The notes under the pieces were generated by a model. It saw only the letters and a list, made by a program, of their open reading frames with translations, was not told the DNA's origin and made no database searches. The position numbers were made by a program, and so were the translations under genes. Below, piece by piece: positions 1 to 8,023 of a DNA stretch of 64,000 nucleotides. The DNA is from Streptomyces sp. NBC_01549 (GTDB lineage: Bacteria; Actinomycetota; Actinomycetes; Streptomycetales; Streptomycetaceae), in NCBI RefSeq assembly GCF_026339955.1, contig NZ_JAPEPW010000002.1, positions 1,674,001 through 1,738,000 of the forward strand. Reading direction: 5' to 3'. Numbering within the stretch: the first letter of the stretch is position 1; every line of letters starts with the position of its first letter.

Positions 1-742
1 GCATTGCATGGAACTCGGCGCTGACCATCATGTCCGAGGCGATCTTGCATGCCGCATCCGAGATCGGAATCACCGAACGCAGCTCAGATGTGCCGTCCAG
101 GTGGCGAAGCCGCGGCCGGTTCGCCAGCGGAACCACCAGCACCTGGCCCAGCTTGTGCTCGTCCCGGTCAACCTCGACCCAGGAACCCTTCTGCTGCTCA
201 AACGTGCACCGCATCGAAGGCAGATACAGCGTCGCCCACTTCACCGGGGCAGCCCCCGCGGACGGCTCGTCCCACCGCTTGACGGCTGCCGTCACCTGAC
301 GGGTGCGGGGATCCCGCTCCGCGAACACCTCCAGGGCGCTCTCTGCGGTGACGATCGGCATCGACTCGTCGCCCTCATTCGCGCCGACGATCACATACGA
401 GCGCTTCAGCGCCAACGCGTCGACGTGAGCCTGCTGGCTGCCCTCGTCCATGTCGGAGGCCTGCCACACCGACCACAGATCCTCCGCAGTCGTCTCACTG
501 TCCGCGTACCGGAAACCCTCAACGTCCAGCCGCTCATCGAGCGCATCCACGACGAGCTGCGGCCAGTTGATGACCAACTGCCGCATCCGGTCCGACAACT
601 CCGACTGAAGCTCCGGCGCCAGATAGCTGATCGGCTGCGTGCCCTCGTAGTAGCTGTCCATCAACCGCAACTCAGGCAGATCCCGGTCATGGCACTGGAT
701 CAGCCGCTTCAGCCACGCATCCGGTTCGAGGTCGAGGGCCAC
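1..742 (-). CDS. Phage portal protein, N-terminal part (runs off left edge)
   Basis: Portal proteins form the dodecameric DNA-entry vertex of the procapsid and dock the terminase. About 247 codons are visible and the 3' end lies outside the window. The translation shows LRLMDSYYEG, ELSDRMRQLVINWPQLVVDA and DERLDVEGFR near the N-terminus, a pattern I recognise from SPP1 gp6-type portals of actinophages. I chose the GTG at 742 because a G-rich GGGGGTGG stretch precedes it; a TTG slightly upstream is possible. It follows the terminase stop by about 16 bases, so the two are probably co-transcribed. The frame overlaps longer open frames on both strands that are shadows. Confidence 0.88.
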   Translation of the reverse strand, partial: MALDLEPDAWLKRLIQCHDRDLPELRLMDSYYEGTQPISYLAPELQSELSDRMRQLVINWPQLVVDALDERLDVEGFRYADSETTAEDLWSVWQASDMDEGSQQAHVDALALKRSYVIVGANEGDESMPIVTAESALEVFAERDPRTRQVTAAVKRWDEPSAGAAPVKWATLYLPSMRCTFEQQKGSWVEVDRDEHKLGQVLVVPLANRPRLRHLDGTSELRSVIPISDAACKIASDMMVSAEFHAM

Positions 743-758
743 AAGCCACCCCCGTTCC

Positions 759-2378
759 TCATCGCATTACGGTCGTTTTCCGGGAGCGCGGCGGCTCGTT
801 GCCGCCCGCCTTGATCGCGTCCCGCCGGGCTTCCCAGGACAGGCAGCCCGCCATGGAAAGGTCGATCTTTCGGGGCGAGTCGTGGCGGTCCTTCTGGATC
901 ACCCACATCGGCTTGCCCTCGTCGTCCTTCACGCCGGCGTTGCGCTTCACCGCGTTCGCGATGTGCCGGGCAAAGGCATCGCTGCCGTCGTGCGACAGCT
1001 CGCCGCCCGTCATTGCCGTCTTGTAGGCGCGTAGGGCGAACGCCATCTGGCGGCGCCGGTGCGTCCACCACTCGGTGACGACCTTGGGGCCGTACTTGCC
1101 GGCCCAGGCGGCGATGGTCTCTTCCCAGTAGGCCGGGTCCGCGTAGAGGCGTACTACCCGCCACGTCCGCATCGCCTCGTCCAGGACGGCGTTCACCTCG
1201 GCCTCGGGGACTTCCCAGGCCTCGGCTTCTTGCTTGTTCGCTGGCGACTCCCACACGCCGAGCACCCATTGGTGTCCCGTGTCGAGATGGGTCGCTACGA
1301 AGCCTGTTGAGTCGCTCCACTTCGAACCGTCGAAGCCGATCGCGATCGCTTCCTTGTCCGGAACGACGAAGCTCGAGTCCGCCAGCTCGCGCCAGCGGCC
1401 CGGGTCGAACGCCTTCGCTGAGGCGGTGCCGGGCTGGTTCAGGAAGTAGCGTCGGGCGTCTGCCGGATCGGTGTCCGGCTCCCGCATGTCGCTGGCGATC
1501 CGCTCCAGATCCATCCACTGAGCTGCATCGCCATACACGAACTCCAGCGCGGGAAGCAGCTGATCGTCATCGTGCAAGTCCTCGACGTGCGGGGCCTCAC
1601 GATGATCGAAGAGCAGGCCGCCGTCACGCACCCGGCCCGAGACGACCGCCTTGTGGTACTCGTGCGTCGCCTCGGCCACCGAGTTCTCGCCGACCGCGTA
1701 CATCGTCGACGTCTCCAGCGACCACGGTTCAGCAGCCCGCCGCTTCACCAGGTTGCGGCGCACCGTCTTGTGCATCGCCCGCAGCTCGGGCAGCACGTAC
1801 AGGTGCGTCTCGTCGAAGACGCTGAACGTCTCCTTGCCACCATCCTTCGCAGCACCGGACGACGTCGACGGGACGATCTCGCCGCCACCTTCGAGGAAGA
1901 TGCGGCTCGACGTCTGCGCCGAACGCCCCAGGTCGATCCCCGGGAACTCGTCACCGGAGTACTCGACGAGGTGCTCGAGCATTGCCGTGACGTTGTCGTA
2001 GGTGTTGCCGGACTGGTTTTCCTCCGTCGCCAGGCAGCGAATGAACGGGTACACCTGTGTGCGGCCTACCGGGTCACCGGCGGCGTCCCAGCCGTCGAAC
2101 CGGCACGGGCCCAACGCCTCGAAGCACACCAGCGCGCCCGCGAGCTCGCTCTTCGCCCTGCCCTTCGGCCGGGACAGAAACGCACGGTTGACCTTCCGCC
2201 GTCCCGTCACCGGGTCGAGTTGGTACGCCTTGACGATGAACGCGGCCATCTCGTCGTCGATGATCAGAGGCTCGCCCTGGACATCGCCCGGCCCGTGGCA
2301 CAGGTAGTGCTCGATCCAGTCGATGGCCTCGAAGCCGAGGGAGACGAAGCGGTCCGGGTCAGCTATCCGCCTGGCCAT
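759..2378 (-). CDS. terL: Terminase large subunit (packaging ATPase/nuclease)
   Basis: 539 aa, usual length for a phage TerL. It drives ATP-dependent packaging and cuts the concatemer. The N-terminal ATPase domain has a degenerate Walker A loop around residue 70 (RPKGRAKSE) and a Walker B-like VFDETHL near residue 190. The C-terminal RNase H-like nuclease begins near residue 350 with IGFDGSKWSDSTGF, and a second acidic site is VRLYADPAYWEE near 410. The start overlaps the end of the small subunit by 20 bases and the portal gene follows, so the order terS-terL-portal is conserved. Assignment is firm from motif order and context. Confidence 0.93.
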   Translation of the reverse strand: MARRIADPDRFVSLGFEAIDWIEHYLCHGPGDVQGEPLIIDDEMAAFIVKAYQLDPVTGRRKVNRAFLSRPKGRAKSELAGALVCFEALGPCRFDGWDAAGDPVGRTQVYPFIRCLATEENQSGNTYDNVTAMLEHLVEYSGDEFPGIDLGRSAQTSSRIFLEGGGEIVPSTSSGAAKDGGKETFSVFDETHLYVLPELRAMHKTVRRNLVKRRAAEPWSLETSTMYAVGENSVAEATHEYHKAVVSGRVRDGGLLFDHREAPHVEDLHDDDQLLPALEFVYGDAAQWMDLERIASDMREPDTDPADARRYFLNQPGTASAKAFDPGRWRELADSSFVVPDKEAIAIGFDGSKWSDSTGFVATHLDTGHQWVLGVWESPANKQEAEAWEVPEAEVNAVLDEAMRTWRVVRLYADPAYWEETIAAWAGKYGPKVVTEWWTHRRRQMAFALRAYKTAMTGGELSHDGSDAFARHIANAVKRNAGVKDDEGKPMWVIQKDRHDSPRKIDLSMAGCLSWEARRDAIKAGGNEPPRSRKTTVMR

Positions 2379-2814
2379 CGACGACCTTCAGAACGCGGTC
2401 CCTGCGCGAGGTTCCACCGCGGGGGCTTGCTGAACGCCGGGCCGCAGGCTCGATGTCCGGCTCGGCCACCGTCCAGCGCAGCCGTACCCGGTCCGCCGCC
2501 GTGCCGCCGAGAGACGCCTCGTTCAGCCGGATCTCCGCCAGCAGATCCTTCCTCGGCTCACTCCAGTACTCCTGCACGAGTTCGGCGAGCATGTGCAGGC
2601 GCTGCCAGTCCGTCGGCAGGAACGTCGCCGCCTGCGGGCTGCTGCGCCATGTCTCGTACCAGGCGAGTGTGCGGCTGTCGTAGTCGTGTCCGCCGGGAAG
2701 TTCCGGCGTAGGTCCGTCGGGTCCGTCAGCCGGGAGGATTGTCGTCGTGACCGCGTCGGCGTTGCGCCGGCGCCGCTGAGACGCATCCTTCGGCAGGGGT
2801 CCGTTTCCAGGCAT
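2359..2814 (-). CDS. terS: Terminase small subunit
   Basis: 151 aa. TerS recognises the packaging site on phage DNA and activates TerL. The N-terminus MPGNGPLPKDASQRRRRNA is the typical opening of actinophage P27-like small terminases, followed by a region with LAWYETWRSSPQA and LLAEIRLNEASLGGT. I took the ATG at 2814 because GAGGTG lies six bases upstream; an upstream ATG at 2823 in the same frame lacks this spacing. It overlaps terL by 20 bases. The gap to the right (2,815-3,014) before an HNH gene is where a cos site would be expected. Confidence 0.85.
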   Translation of the reverse strand: MPGNGPLPKDASQRRRRNADAVTTTILPADGPDGPTPELPGGHDYDSRTLAWYETWRSSPQAATFLPTDWQRLHMLAELVQEYWSEPRKDLLAEIRLNEASLGGTAADRVRLRWTVAEPDIEPAARRSASPRGGTSRRDRVLKVVDGQADS

Positions 2815-3014
2815 TGTGATCACCTCTGTTGGTGCCGTTGCGGCATCAAACCGGCGGCCATTGCGGCACGCCGTTAGCTACACAGGGTTACGTCGCGAAG
2901 ATCGATTTCCGGGGCCCGAAATCCTGTGACCCGTATGGGACCCGGTAGCCCTCCCCGTAGGTCCGGATCTCATGATCCAATGACCCTTCGCCCCCTGGGT
3001 CGGGGCGCGCGAAG
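2815..3014. other. Gap between HNH gene and terS; candidate packaging (cos) region
   Basis: No convincing gene lies here. Cos-type phages often have the order HNH nuclease, cos, terS, terL, and the same order is present, so this gap is the natural candidate for the cohesive-end site. Nothing in the bases alone proves it. Confidence 0.25.
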
Positions 3015-3539
3015 TCACGCAGCGTGATCCTGCTTGGAGCTGTTGCAGCCCAGGCAGCAGCAGCGGACGTTGGCCAGGGTGTGGTCGCCGCCCCTCGACA
3101 GCGGAACCACGTGGTCGACGGTCGGGCTGATCGGATCGAACGGTGAGGCATCCGGGTCGGTCGGCCGCTCGCAGCGGTAGCAGACCCAGCCGTCACGCTC
3201 GAAGACCTGGAGCCGGTCGAACCGGTCGATGACCGTCGCGCCGGCAAGCTCTGCCCGCTTCATCGCGTCGGTGCTCCAGTCGTAGCTGCCCGTGTGTGCG
3301 GCTACTGGTCCGAACTGCACGATGCGACGGCACGCTATGGAGCAGGTGGGCCTGCGGTCTGCCTTGTACGGGCGCCGGATCGAGGTACCGCACGCGGTGC
3401 ACGCGGTCGACACAGGGGCGTGTCTGTTGGGCTGGTGCTTGCGGTTGTAGTGCGTGGAGCACAGGCCGAGAGCACGGTGCTTGTTCGGGCATCCAGGTTC
3501 GGTGCAGGTCTTGGCGCGCGCGGGGGTGAGCGTTGGCAT
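3015..3539 (-). CDS. HNH endonuclease next to terminase
   Basis: 174 aa. The C-terminal half has an HNH nuclease fold: WVCYRCERPTD (first CxxC), PTVDHVVPLSRGG with the catalytic DH, HTLANVR, and CCLGCNSSK (second Cys pair). The N-terminal half carries extra Cys pairs (CTEPGCPNKHRALGLCSTHY and CTACGTSIRRP) that look like zinc knuckles. The ATG at 3539 has GGAG six bases upstream; the frame stays open eleven codons further. HNH proteins beside terminase are known to stimulate cos cleavage in several phages, and the position here fits. A terminator to the right separates it from the next HNH gene. Confidence 0.88.
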   Translation of the reverse strand: MPTLTPARAKTCTEPGCPNKHRALGLCSTHYNRKHQPNRHAPVSTACTACGTSIRRPYKADRRPTCSIACRRIVQFGPVAAHTGSYDWSTDAMKRAELAGATVIDRFDRLQVFERDGWVCYRCERPTDPDASPFDPISPTVDHVVPLSRGGDHTLANVRCCCLGCNSSKQDHAA

Positions 3540-3558
3540 GTCGGTCTCCGGGTATGGC

Positions 3559-3592
3559 GAAGCCCCCGACACCCGGATGGGTCGGGGGCTTC
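3559..3592 (-). terminator. Hairpin terminator between two HNH genes
   Basis: Perfect 12-bp inverted repeat (GAAGCCCCCGAC and its complement) with a 10-base loop, placed just after the 3' end of the minus-strand gene at 3,630. No clear U-tract, as is usual in Streptomyces. Confidence 0.75.
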
Positions 3593-3629
3593 TACTCGCC
3601 GGGATCAGAGGCGAGTGCTGGTGGGTTGG

Positions 3630-4025
3630 TCAGTGCAGGCCGAAGGTGCCGGGCTGCTCTCGCGCCGTGCTGCTGGCGTGGCAGAGACCGCAGAGTCCGC
3701 GCCCGCGCGTGGGGTCGTTGTGGTCGAGCCCTCGTTCGATGAGGTCGCGCTTGCTCAGCGGCCAGTGGTCTGCGTGCTCGCTTGGTCGGGCGCATGCGGA
3801 GTCCGGGTCGCTGCACTTGGGGCAGCCGGGGCAGACGCAGATGGGATCGCGGGCCAGGACTGCCGGCCGGAAGCGGGTCTCGTGTTCTCGTCCGTACCCG
3901 CGCTGTCTCGCTGTGCCGCGCCGTTGTTCCGCTTCACGTCGATGGTCGTCGCACTTGCTGCCGCGATCGCTGAACTCGGGGCAGCCGGGCACGGAGCAGA
4001 CTCGCCAGCCTGTACGTCTGGGCAT
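3630..4025 (-). CDS. HNH endonuclease (second, small)
   Basis: 131 aa Cys/His-rich protein. Visible elements: WRVCSVPGCPEF near the N-terminus, ARQRGYGREHETRFRP, the paired cysteines CVCPGCPKCSDPDSAC, EHADHWPLSKRDLIERGLD containing the DH of the HNH core, and GLCGLCHASSTA as the C-terminal zinc pair. This is the layout of small actinophage HNH nucleases. It follows the tailspike and two tiny genes and ends at a strong terminator. It may help terminase, or act as a homing nuclease. Confidence 0.82.
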   Translation of the reverse strand: MPRRTGWRVCSVPGCPEFSDRGSKCDDHRREAEQRRGTARQRGYGREHETRFRPAVLARDPICVCPGCPKCSDPDSACARPSEHADHWPLSKRDLIERGLDHNDPTRGRGLCGLCHASSTAREQPGTFGLH

Positions 4026-4038
4026 GGCGGCCTCCCGT

Positions 4039-4224
4039 TCAGCTTCGGGTGGCGAGACGGCGGACAGCGGCCTTGGCGTGATCCCAGGTGAAGGGGGCGT
4101 CGGGCGTTCGTGCCTTGCTGAGTCTCGGAGCCGGTCGCAGCGTGAGCTTGCCGTCGGCGTCCTTCATCCAGCGGTAGGGCTTGTCGAACAGGATGGCCTC
4201 GCCTGCGTATCGACGGGGTTCCAT
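4039..4224 (-). CDS. Small hypothetical phage protein, 61 aa
   Basis: 61 aa starting MEPRRYAGEAILFDKP. Charged and soluble, with no motif I recognise. It lies between the 35-aa gene and the HNH gene, with short gaps, so it belongs to the tailspike transcript. The longer open frame upstream in this frame runs through the tailspike gene and is a shadow. Confidence 0.55.
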   Translation of the reverse strand: MEPRRYAGEAILFDKPYRWMKDADGKLTLRPAPRLSKARTPDAPFTWDHAKAAVRRLATRS

Positions 4225-4238
4225 GCGGTGCCTTCCCG

Positions 4239-4346
4239 TCACGTGATGCCGAGGTAGCCGGACAGCCGCACGATGTTCTCGGATCCGGGTGGGTCGAAGG
4301 ACACGTAGACGCGGTAGTCGCCTTCCGTGTGTGTATGTCTGGGCAT
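4239..4346 (-). CDS. Tiny ORF coupled to tailspike gene, 35 aa
   Basis: 35 codons starting MPRHTHTEGDYRVYVSF. Its ATG overlaps the tailspike stop as ATGA, so translation is probably coupled. There is no recognisable domain. The sequence GDYRVYVSFDPPGSENIV reads like a beta-strand-rich fragment. Support is only positional. Confidence 0.45.
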   Translation of the reverse strand: MPRHTHTEGDYRVYVSFDPPGSENIVRLSGYLGIT

Positions 4347-7303
4347 CACCCCTCCACGTGGTACGTGAACGACAGAGATGCGCTGGCACCGGGGGCGTTG
4401 GCGGTTGCCACGCTGAAGCCGCCGGTTCCTTCTGCCGTGGCGTACAGGCCTGCCGATGCGGTGGCCGCATTGCGAGGCGTGAGCGTCACCTTGGGGACGG
4501 CCGCGTATGCCGACGCGTAGGTGACGGTCGCGATCGTTCCCGCTGCTGGTGAGGCGACCGCCGTGGTGTTGACGGTCCCGGAGGAGTCGTTGGCTCCGTT
4601 GCTGGCCGCGGTGGCGCTCGCGGACTGGGCTCCTGCCGCGATGGTTGCCGCGCTGGCTCCGGATACGCGGTGGGCGTTCTGTGCGAGGGTCCCGTTGACT
4701 GCGACCTGCCCACTGGAACGGGTCACTCGGATCGGAGTCGCGAGCAGGTTGCCGGAGTCGTCGTAGGAGTTGAGTTCCCAGTCGGAGCCCGCATTGGAGC
4801 CGCCCTCTGCGGTGCCGTTGGCGCGCATGTACCACCGCTTGACGCCTGCGGTTTGCCAGACGAAGGCGCGGACGCTGCCGGAGGCACCGTTGACGCGCGC
4901 GCCCTCGATCGTGCCGGAGCCTGCGTTCGATCCGGATGTGACGCCAGCTGTGGCCTTGATGTCCTGGTTGAAGATCTGTGTGCTCTGCCAGGTGCGGGCG
5001 GGTCCGGTTTCCAGCAGGTTGGATGCCTGCCGGGTGCCGATCATTGTGTTGAGGTAGGCGTTGATTCCCGCCGTGTTCTGCGGGACGAGGCCGAAGTTGC
5101 AGTATGCGGTGCCTCGACTGTCGATGACATCGTTGAGGGCGACGGTCACGTTCGCCGATGTTGACGCGTTCTCCATGAGGATGCCGACGTTCTGGGTGGC
5201 GTCCGCGCTGGAGATGGCGGTGGTGCCGTCGGCGAGGAACTGCGTGCCGATGTCAACGATCACGTTGCCGGTGACCTGAACACGCCTGGCGCCGTTGAGA
5301 TAGACGCCAGCGCGGGCGGCCTGTCGGATGTGGTTGCCGACGACGGTGATGCCGGTTGCCCAGTCGGTCGGGTTGGCGCGGTCCGTGGTCGGGAAGCCGC
5401 CGATGTAGACGCCTGCCCCGTTGGCATCGCTGGGCTGGTCGCTCGGCCCTCGGAAGAGACCGCAGTCGATCTCGTTGCCGACGACGGCGCCGTGCTTGGC
5501 CGCGTAGTCGATGTACACGCCGTTGAGGCCGACGTTTTTTACGACGTTGCCGGTCACGGCAAAGCTGGTGGGGCCCTTGTCGGTGCCGAAGCCTGCGACC
5601 CAGATGCCGTTGTAGGCGACGTTCTCGATCGTGTTGCCCGTGCAGGTGATCTTTTGGCAGCCGCGGGAGAGGCTGACGCCGTTGTCGGCGCCCTGCATCA
5701 CATGGTTGCCGTTGTAGATCACTTCTTGGCAGAAGAGGAAGCCGCAGTCCTGATTGTTCGTGAACTCGCAGCCGGTGACGGATACCTTGCCGCGGACGCC
5801 GCCGATACGGATGGGCAGGGCGGACATGTTGCGTACCGCGCAGTTCCGCATGGTGAAGTTCGTGAGCTGCGCCTGGCCGGAGCCGGTGGTGTCGAGGTCG
5901 CCGCTGAGGAACACCGCAGTCTGCGCGCCTGCGCCGGACGTGGTGCGGGCTCGCTTGGGTGCTGCCGGGAACTCGTTGACGGGCCCGAGGAAGGTGATTC
6001 CTTCGAGGGTGAAGTCGGTGAAGGTGATCGTGCTGCCGTAGATGATGTTGCTGTTGCCGGTGTGGGTGATCACCGTGCCGGGGACGCCGGCGAGGGTGAC
6101 GTTCGACCGGGGGGTGATCGACGACGATACCGTCCAGGTATCCCCGGACAGCAGGACGCGGCCTCCGCCGCGCTGCGACACGGTGAGGATCGCCGTGTTG
6201 ATCGCGGCAGCGTCGGTTGTCGGGTTGCCGGTGGGGGTGAGCTGGGTGGTTCCGCCGAGGACGGTCATCGTGCCGGGTCCGGCGGTGGAGGTGTCGGCTA
6301 CCAGGCCCTGGAGGTTGAGTGCGGCGAGGAGGCTGGCCAGTGCGGTGCCGTCGGATCGGCTGCCCGCAATGGTCTGCTGGCCTGTGGCGGCGGCGCCGTA
6401 GAAGCCGACGGTGCCGAGCAGGTTGAACGGGCCGTTGACTTGGCCGGTCTGCAGCGTCGTGTAGTAGCTGAACGTCTTGTTCCCGGCGACCGTCTGGTCC
6501 GCGGTGAGGTCGACGAACGGCTGCGTGGCCGATCCGGTTCCGCCTTGGGCGACAGGCAGCGGTGCGGCCAGGTGGGTGGTGACGACCTGCGGGTTGGGGA
6601 GCGTGCCGCCGAGGTCGCCTCCTGCCGCGGTTCCCGTTTGGAGGGCTCCGGTGATCCGGGCGTCGTCGCCTGCTGCCACGGTGCCGGTAGTAGTGCCGAT
6701 GTTGCGGGTGGCGGCGTTGCCGAGGCCGAGGTTTGTGCGGGCCGTGTTGGCGCTGCCGAGGTCGGACAGGTTCGCCGTCTTGGCGAGTTTGCCGTCGGCG
6801 TACACCACGGCAGAGGCCAGCGCGGCGGAAGCGGCCCCAGCCGCGTCGAAGGAGGCGATGGTCGCCGTCGAGAGTTGCGGGTTGGGGTAGGTGCCGGCGA
6901 GTGCTCCGCCTGCTGGTCCGCTCGGGGGGATGCTCTGGCCGCGACTGTCGGGGGCGGAGATGGGTGAGAGCGCGGACAGGTCGATGGTGGCGCCGAGGGT
7001 GGACGGCAGGCCGATGTAGTAGGTGCGGCGGGCGCCGGGGAGTTGCTCGTCGACGTGCCAGCGCCATCCGGTGGGGAGGACTCCAGGGGCGTCGGTGGTG
7101 AGGAGGTCGATGCTGGCCGCGCCGTTGGTGTCGAGGGTGGCGGGCCCGGAGCCGCTGTAGATCGCTTTGTGGGTGGCGTCGACGAGGACGGTGGACGGGG
7201 TGAAGATGATGCGTCCGCTGTTGCCTGCGCCGCCTGCCGGGACGGGCCGGTTGATGGTGACCGTGATCGTTGTGGCGCCGGTCGGGAAGGTCAAGGGAAG
7301 CAC
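4346..7303 (-). CDS. Tailspike/tail fibre with right-handed parallel beta-helix
   Basis: Up to 985 aa, a receptor-binding tail protein. Residues 1-130 form a baseplate-type N-terminal domain (ITVTINRPVP...TGWRWHVDEQ) common in actinophage fibres. Residues 150-340 carry low-complexity collar repeats (LAGTYPNPQL, LGGTLPNPQV, LPVAQGGTGS). Residues ~370-740 form a beta-helix with many N-x-I/V ladder turns, for example VTGNVIVDIG, VVGNHIRQAA and CTGNTIENVA, as in pectate-lyase-like spikes that bind or cleave cell-surface glycans. The C-terminus is Ala/Ser/Gly-rich. The GTG start at 7303 sits only one base after GGGAG; a TTG at 7294 is better spaced. It lies upstream of the terminase genes rather than behind tail genes. 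Confidence 0.85.
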   Translation of the reverse strand: MLPLTFPTGATTITVTINRPVPAGGAGNSGRIIFTPSTVLVDATHKAIYSGSGPATLDTNGAASIDLLTTDAPGVLPTGWRWHVDEQLPGARRTYYIGLPSTLGATIDLSALSPISAPDSRGQSIPPSGPAGGALAGTYPNPQLSTATIASFDAAGAASAALASAVVYADGKLAKTANLSDLGSANTARTNLGLGNAATRNIGTTTGTVAAGDDARITGALQTGTAAGGDLGGTLPNPQVVTTHLAAPLPVAQGGTGSATQPFVDLTADQTVAGNKTFSYYTTLQTGQVNGPFNLLGTVGFYGAAATGQQTIAGSRSDGTALASLLAALNLQGLVADTSTAGPGTMTVLGGTTQLTPTGNPTTDAAAINTAILTVSQRGGGRVLLSGDTWTVSSSITPRSNVTLAGVPGTVITHTGNSNIIYGSTITFTDFTLEGITFLGPVNEFPAAPKRARTTSGAGAQTAVFLSGDLDTTGSGQAQLTNFTMRNCAVRNMSALPIRIGGVRGKVSVTGCEFTNNQDCGFLFCQEVIYNGNHVMQGADNGVSLSRGCQKITCTGNTIENVAYNGIWVAGFGTDKGPTSFAVTGNVVKNVGLNGVYIDYAAKHGAVVGNEIDCGLFRGPSDQPSDANGAGVYIGGFPTTDRANPTDWATGITVVGNHIRQAARAGVYLNGARRVQVTGNVIVDIGTQFLADGTTAISSADATQNVGILMENASTSANVTVALNDVIDSRGTAYCNFGLVPQNTAGINAYLNTMIGTRQASNLLETGPARTWQSTQIFNQDIKATAGVTSGSNAGSGTIEGARVNGASGSVRAFVWQTAGVKRWYMRANGTAEGGSNAGSDWELNSYDDSGNLLATPIRVTRSSGQVAVNGTLAQNAHRVSGASAATIAAGAQSASATAASNGANDSSGTVNTTAVASPAAGTIATVTYASAYAAVPKVTLTPRNAATASAGLYATAEGTGGFSVATANAPGASASLSFTYHVEG

Positions 7304-7378
7304 CTCCCGTCACCTGCGTCGGTATCGATCTGGTCGTTGCCGTGTACGCGGCGTGTGCGGCCTGTCATCATTCGGCGC

Positions 7379-7873
7379 ATGTCTGACACGACCGATGCGC
7401 CTGCCGTGCCGCCGATGCCGGAGAATCCGCCTGCTGCGGGGAGGCGTTGGCCGCACCCGCTGATGACCGGGCTTGTCGGTCTCGTCGTTGGGGCGGGCGC
7501 CGTTGGCCTGGCATGGGGTCTGTCCAGTAGCGGGTCGAGCGCGCCGAAGACGTTCACGCTGAGCGGGGCGATGACCCTGACGGGCGACAACGTGCCGTCT
7601 GGGGAGACGAGCGAGGACTGCACGGGCTACAGCGGCTTTGACGACATTGCCAAGGGTGCCGGGGTGACGGTGTACGACTCGGCGGGGAAGGTCGTGGCGA
7701 CGGGCTCGCTCGGTACGGGCAAGCCGAAGTCGGCGGCGTGCGTGTTCCCGGTCTCGGTGGCTGGCGTGCCGGAGGGTTCGAAGTTCTACCAGGTCGAGGT
7801 CTCCCACCGCGGGAAGATCACCGTGTCTTCGGCGGAAGCCAAGGCTGGCAGGTTCGCCGCGTCGCTGGGCTAG
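7379..7873 (+). CDS. Membrane-anchored extracytoplasmic protein (moron candidate)
   Basis: 164 aa. Residues 1-25 are cytoplasmic and proline-rich, a single membrane segment follows at ~29-50 (GLVGLVVGAGAVGLAWGL), and ~115 residues lie outside. The outer part has two cysteines (EDCTGYSGFDDI and SAACVFPV) that may pair, and a small beta-domain ending in VSHRGKITVSSAEA. It is one of the few plus-strand genes in this stretch, is transcribed away from the tailspike and has its own terminator, so it may be a lysogenic-conversion gene. Function unknown. Confidence 0.7.
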   Translation: MSDTTDAPAVPPMPENPPAAGRRWPHPLMTGLVGLVVGAGAVGLAWGLSSSGSSAPKTFTLSGAMTLTGDNVPSGETSEDCTGYSGFDDIAKGAGVTVYDSAGKVVATGSLGTGKPKSAACVFPVSVAGVPEGSKFYQVEVSHRGKITVSSAEAKAGRFAASLG

Positions 7874-7878
7874 GGGGT

Positions 7879-7902
7879 GGGCCGCCCCCGTAGAGGCGGC
7901 CC
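7879..7902 (+). terminator. Terminator after plus-strand membrane protein gene
   Basis: GGGCCGCC and its complement form an 8-bp GC stem with an 8-base loop, six bases after the stop at 7,873. Confidence 0.6.
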
Positions 7903-7910
7903 CCATGAAT

Positions 7911-8015
7911 AGCCTTGCCCCGCCAAGCCCGACCTCGCCGAGCGTTGCCTCGCCTAGCCGAGCCGAGCCTTGCCAAGCCCGGTCATGCCGAACCCGGCCG
8001 AGCCGATCCTTGCTG
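7911..8015. repeat. Degenerate 5-bp phased repeat (NGCCN x ~21)
   Basis: Cut into consecutive pentamers from 7,911, about 15 of 21 units match NGCCN (AGCCT, TGCCC, CGCCA, AGCCC and so on), with strict 5-bp phase. It fills the gap between two convergent genes (7,873 + and 8,024 -). No coding role is apparent. It could be a protein-binding array or a slipped-strand microsatellite. Confidence 0.7.
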
Positions 8016-8023
8016 TGTGGAGA

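Noticed and set aside
8..814. Long plus-strand ORF of 268 codons at the left edge
   Set aside because: It is antisense to the portal and terminase genes; its protein is Arg/Leu/His-rich low complexity, the usual shadow in high-GC coding sequence.
5330..6967. 545-codon plus-strand ORF across the tailspike gene
   Set aside because: Val/Ala/Gly/Asp-rich antisense shadow; the minus-strand tailspike has domain structure and coupling.
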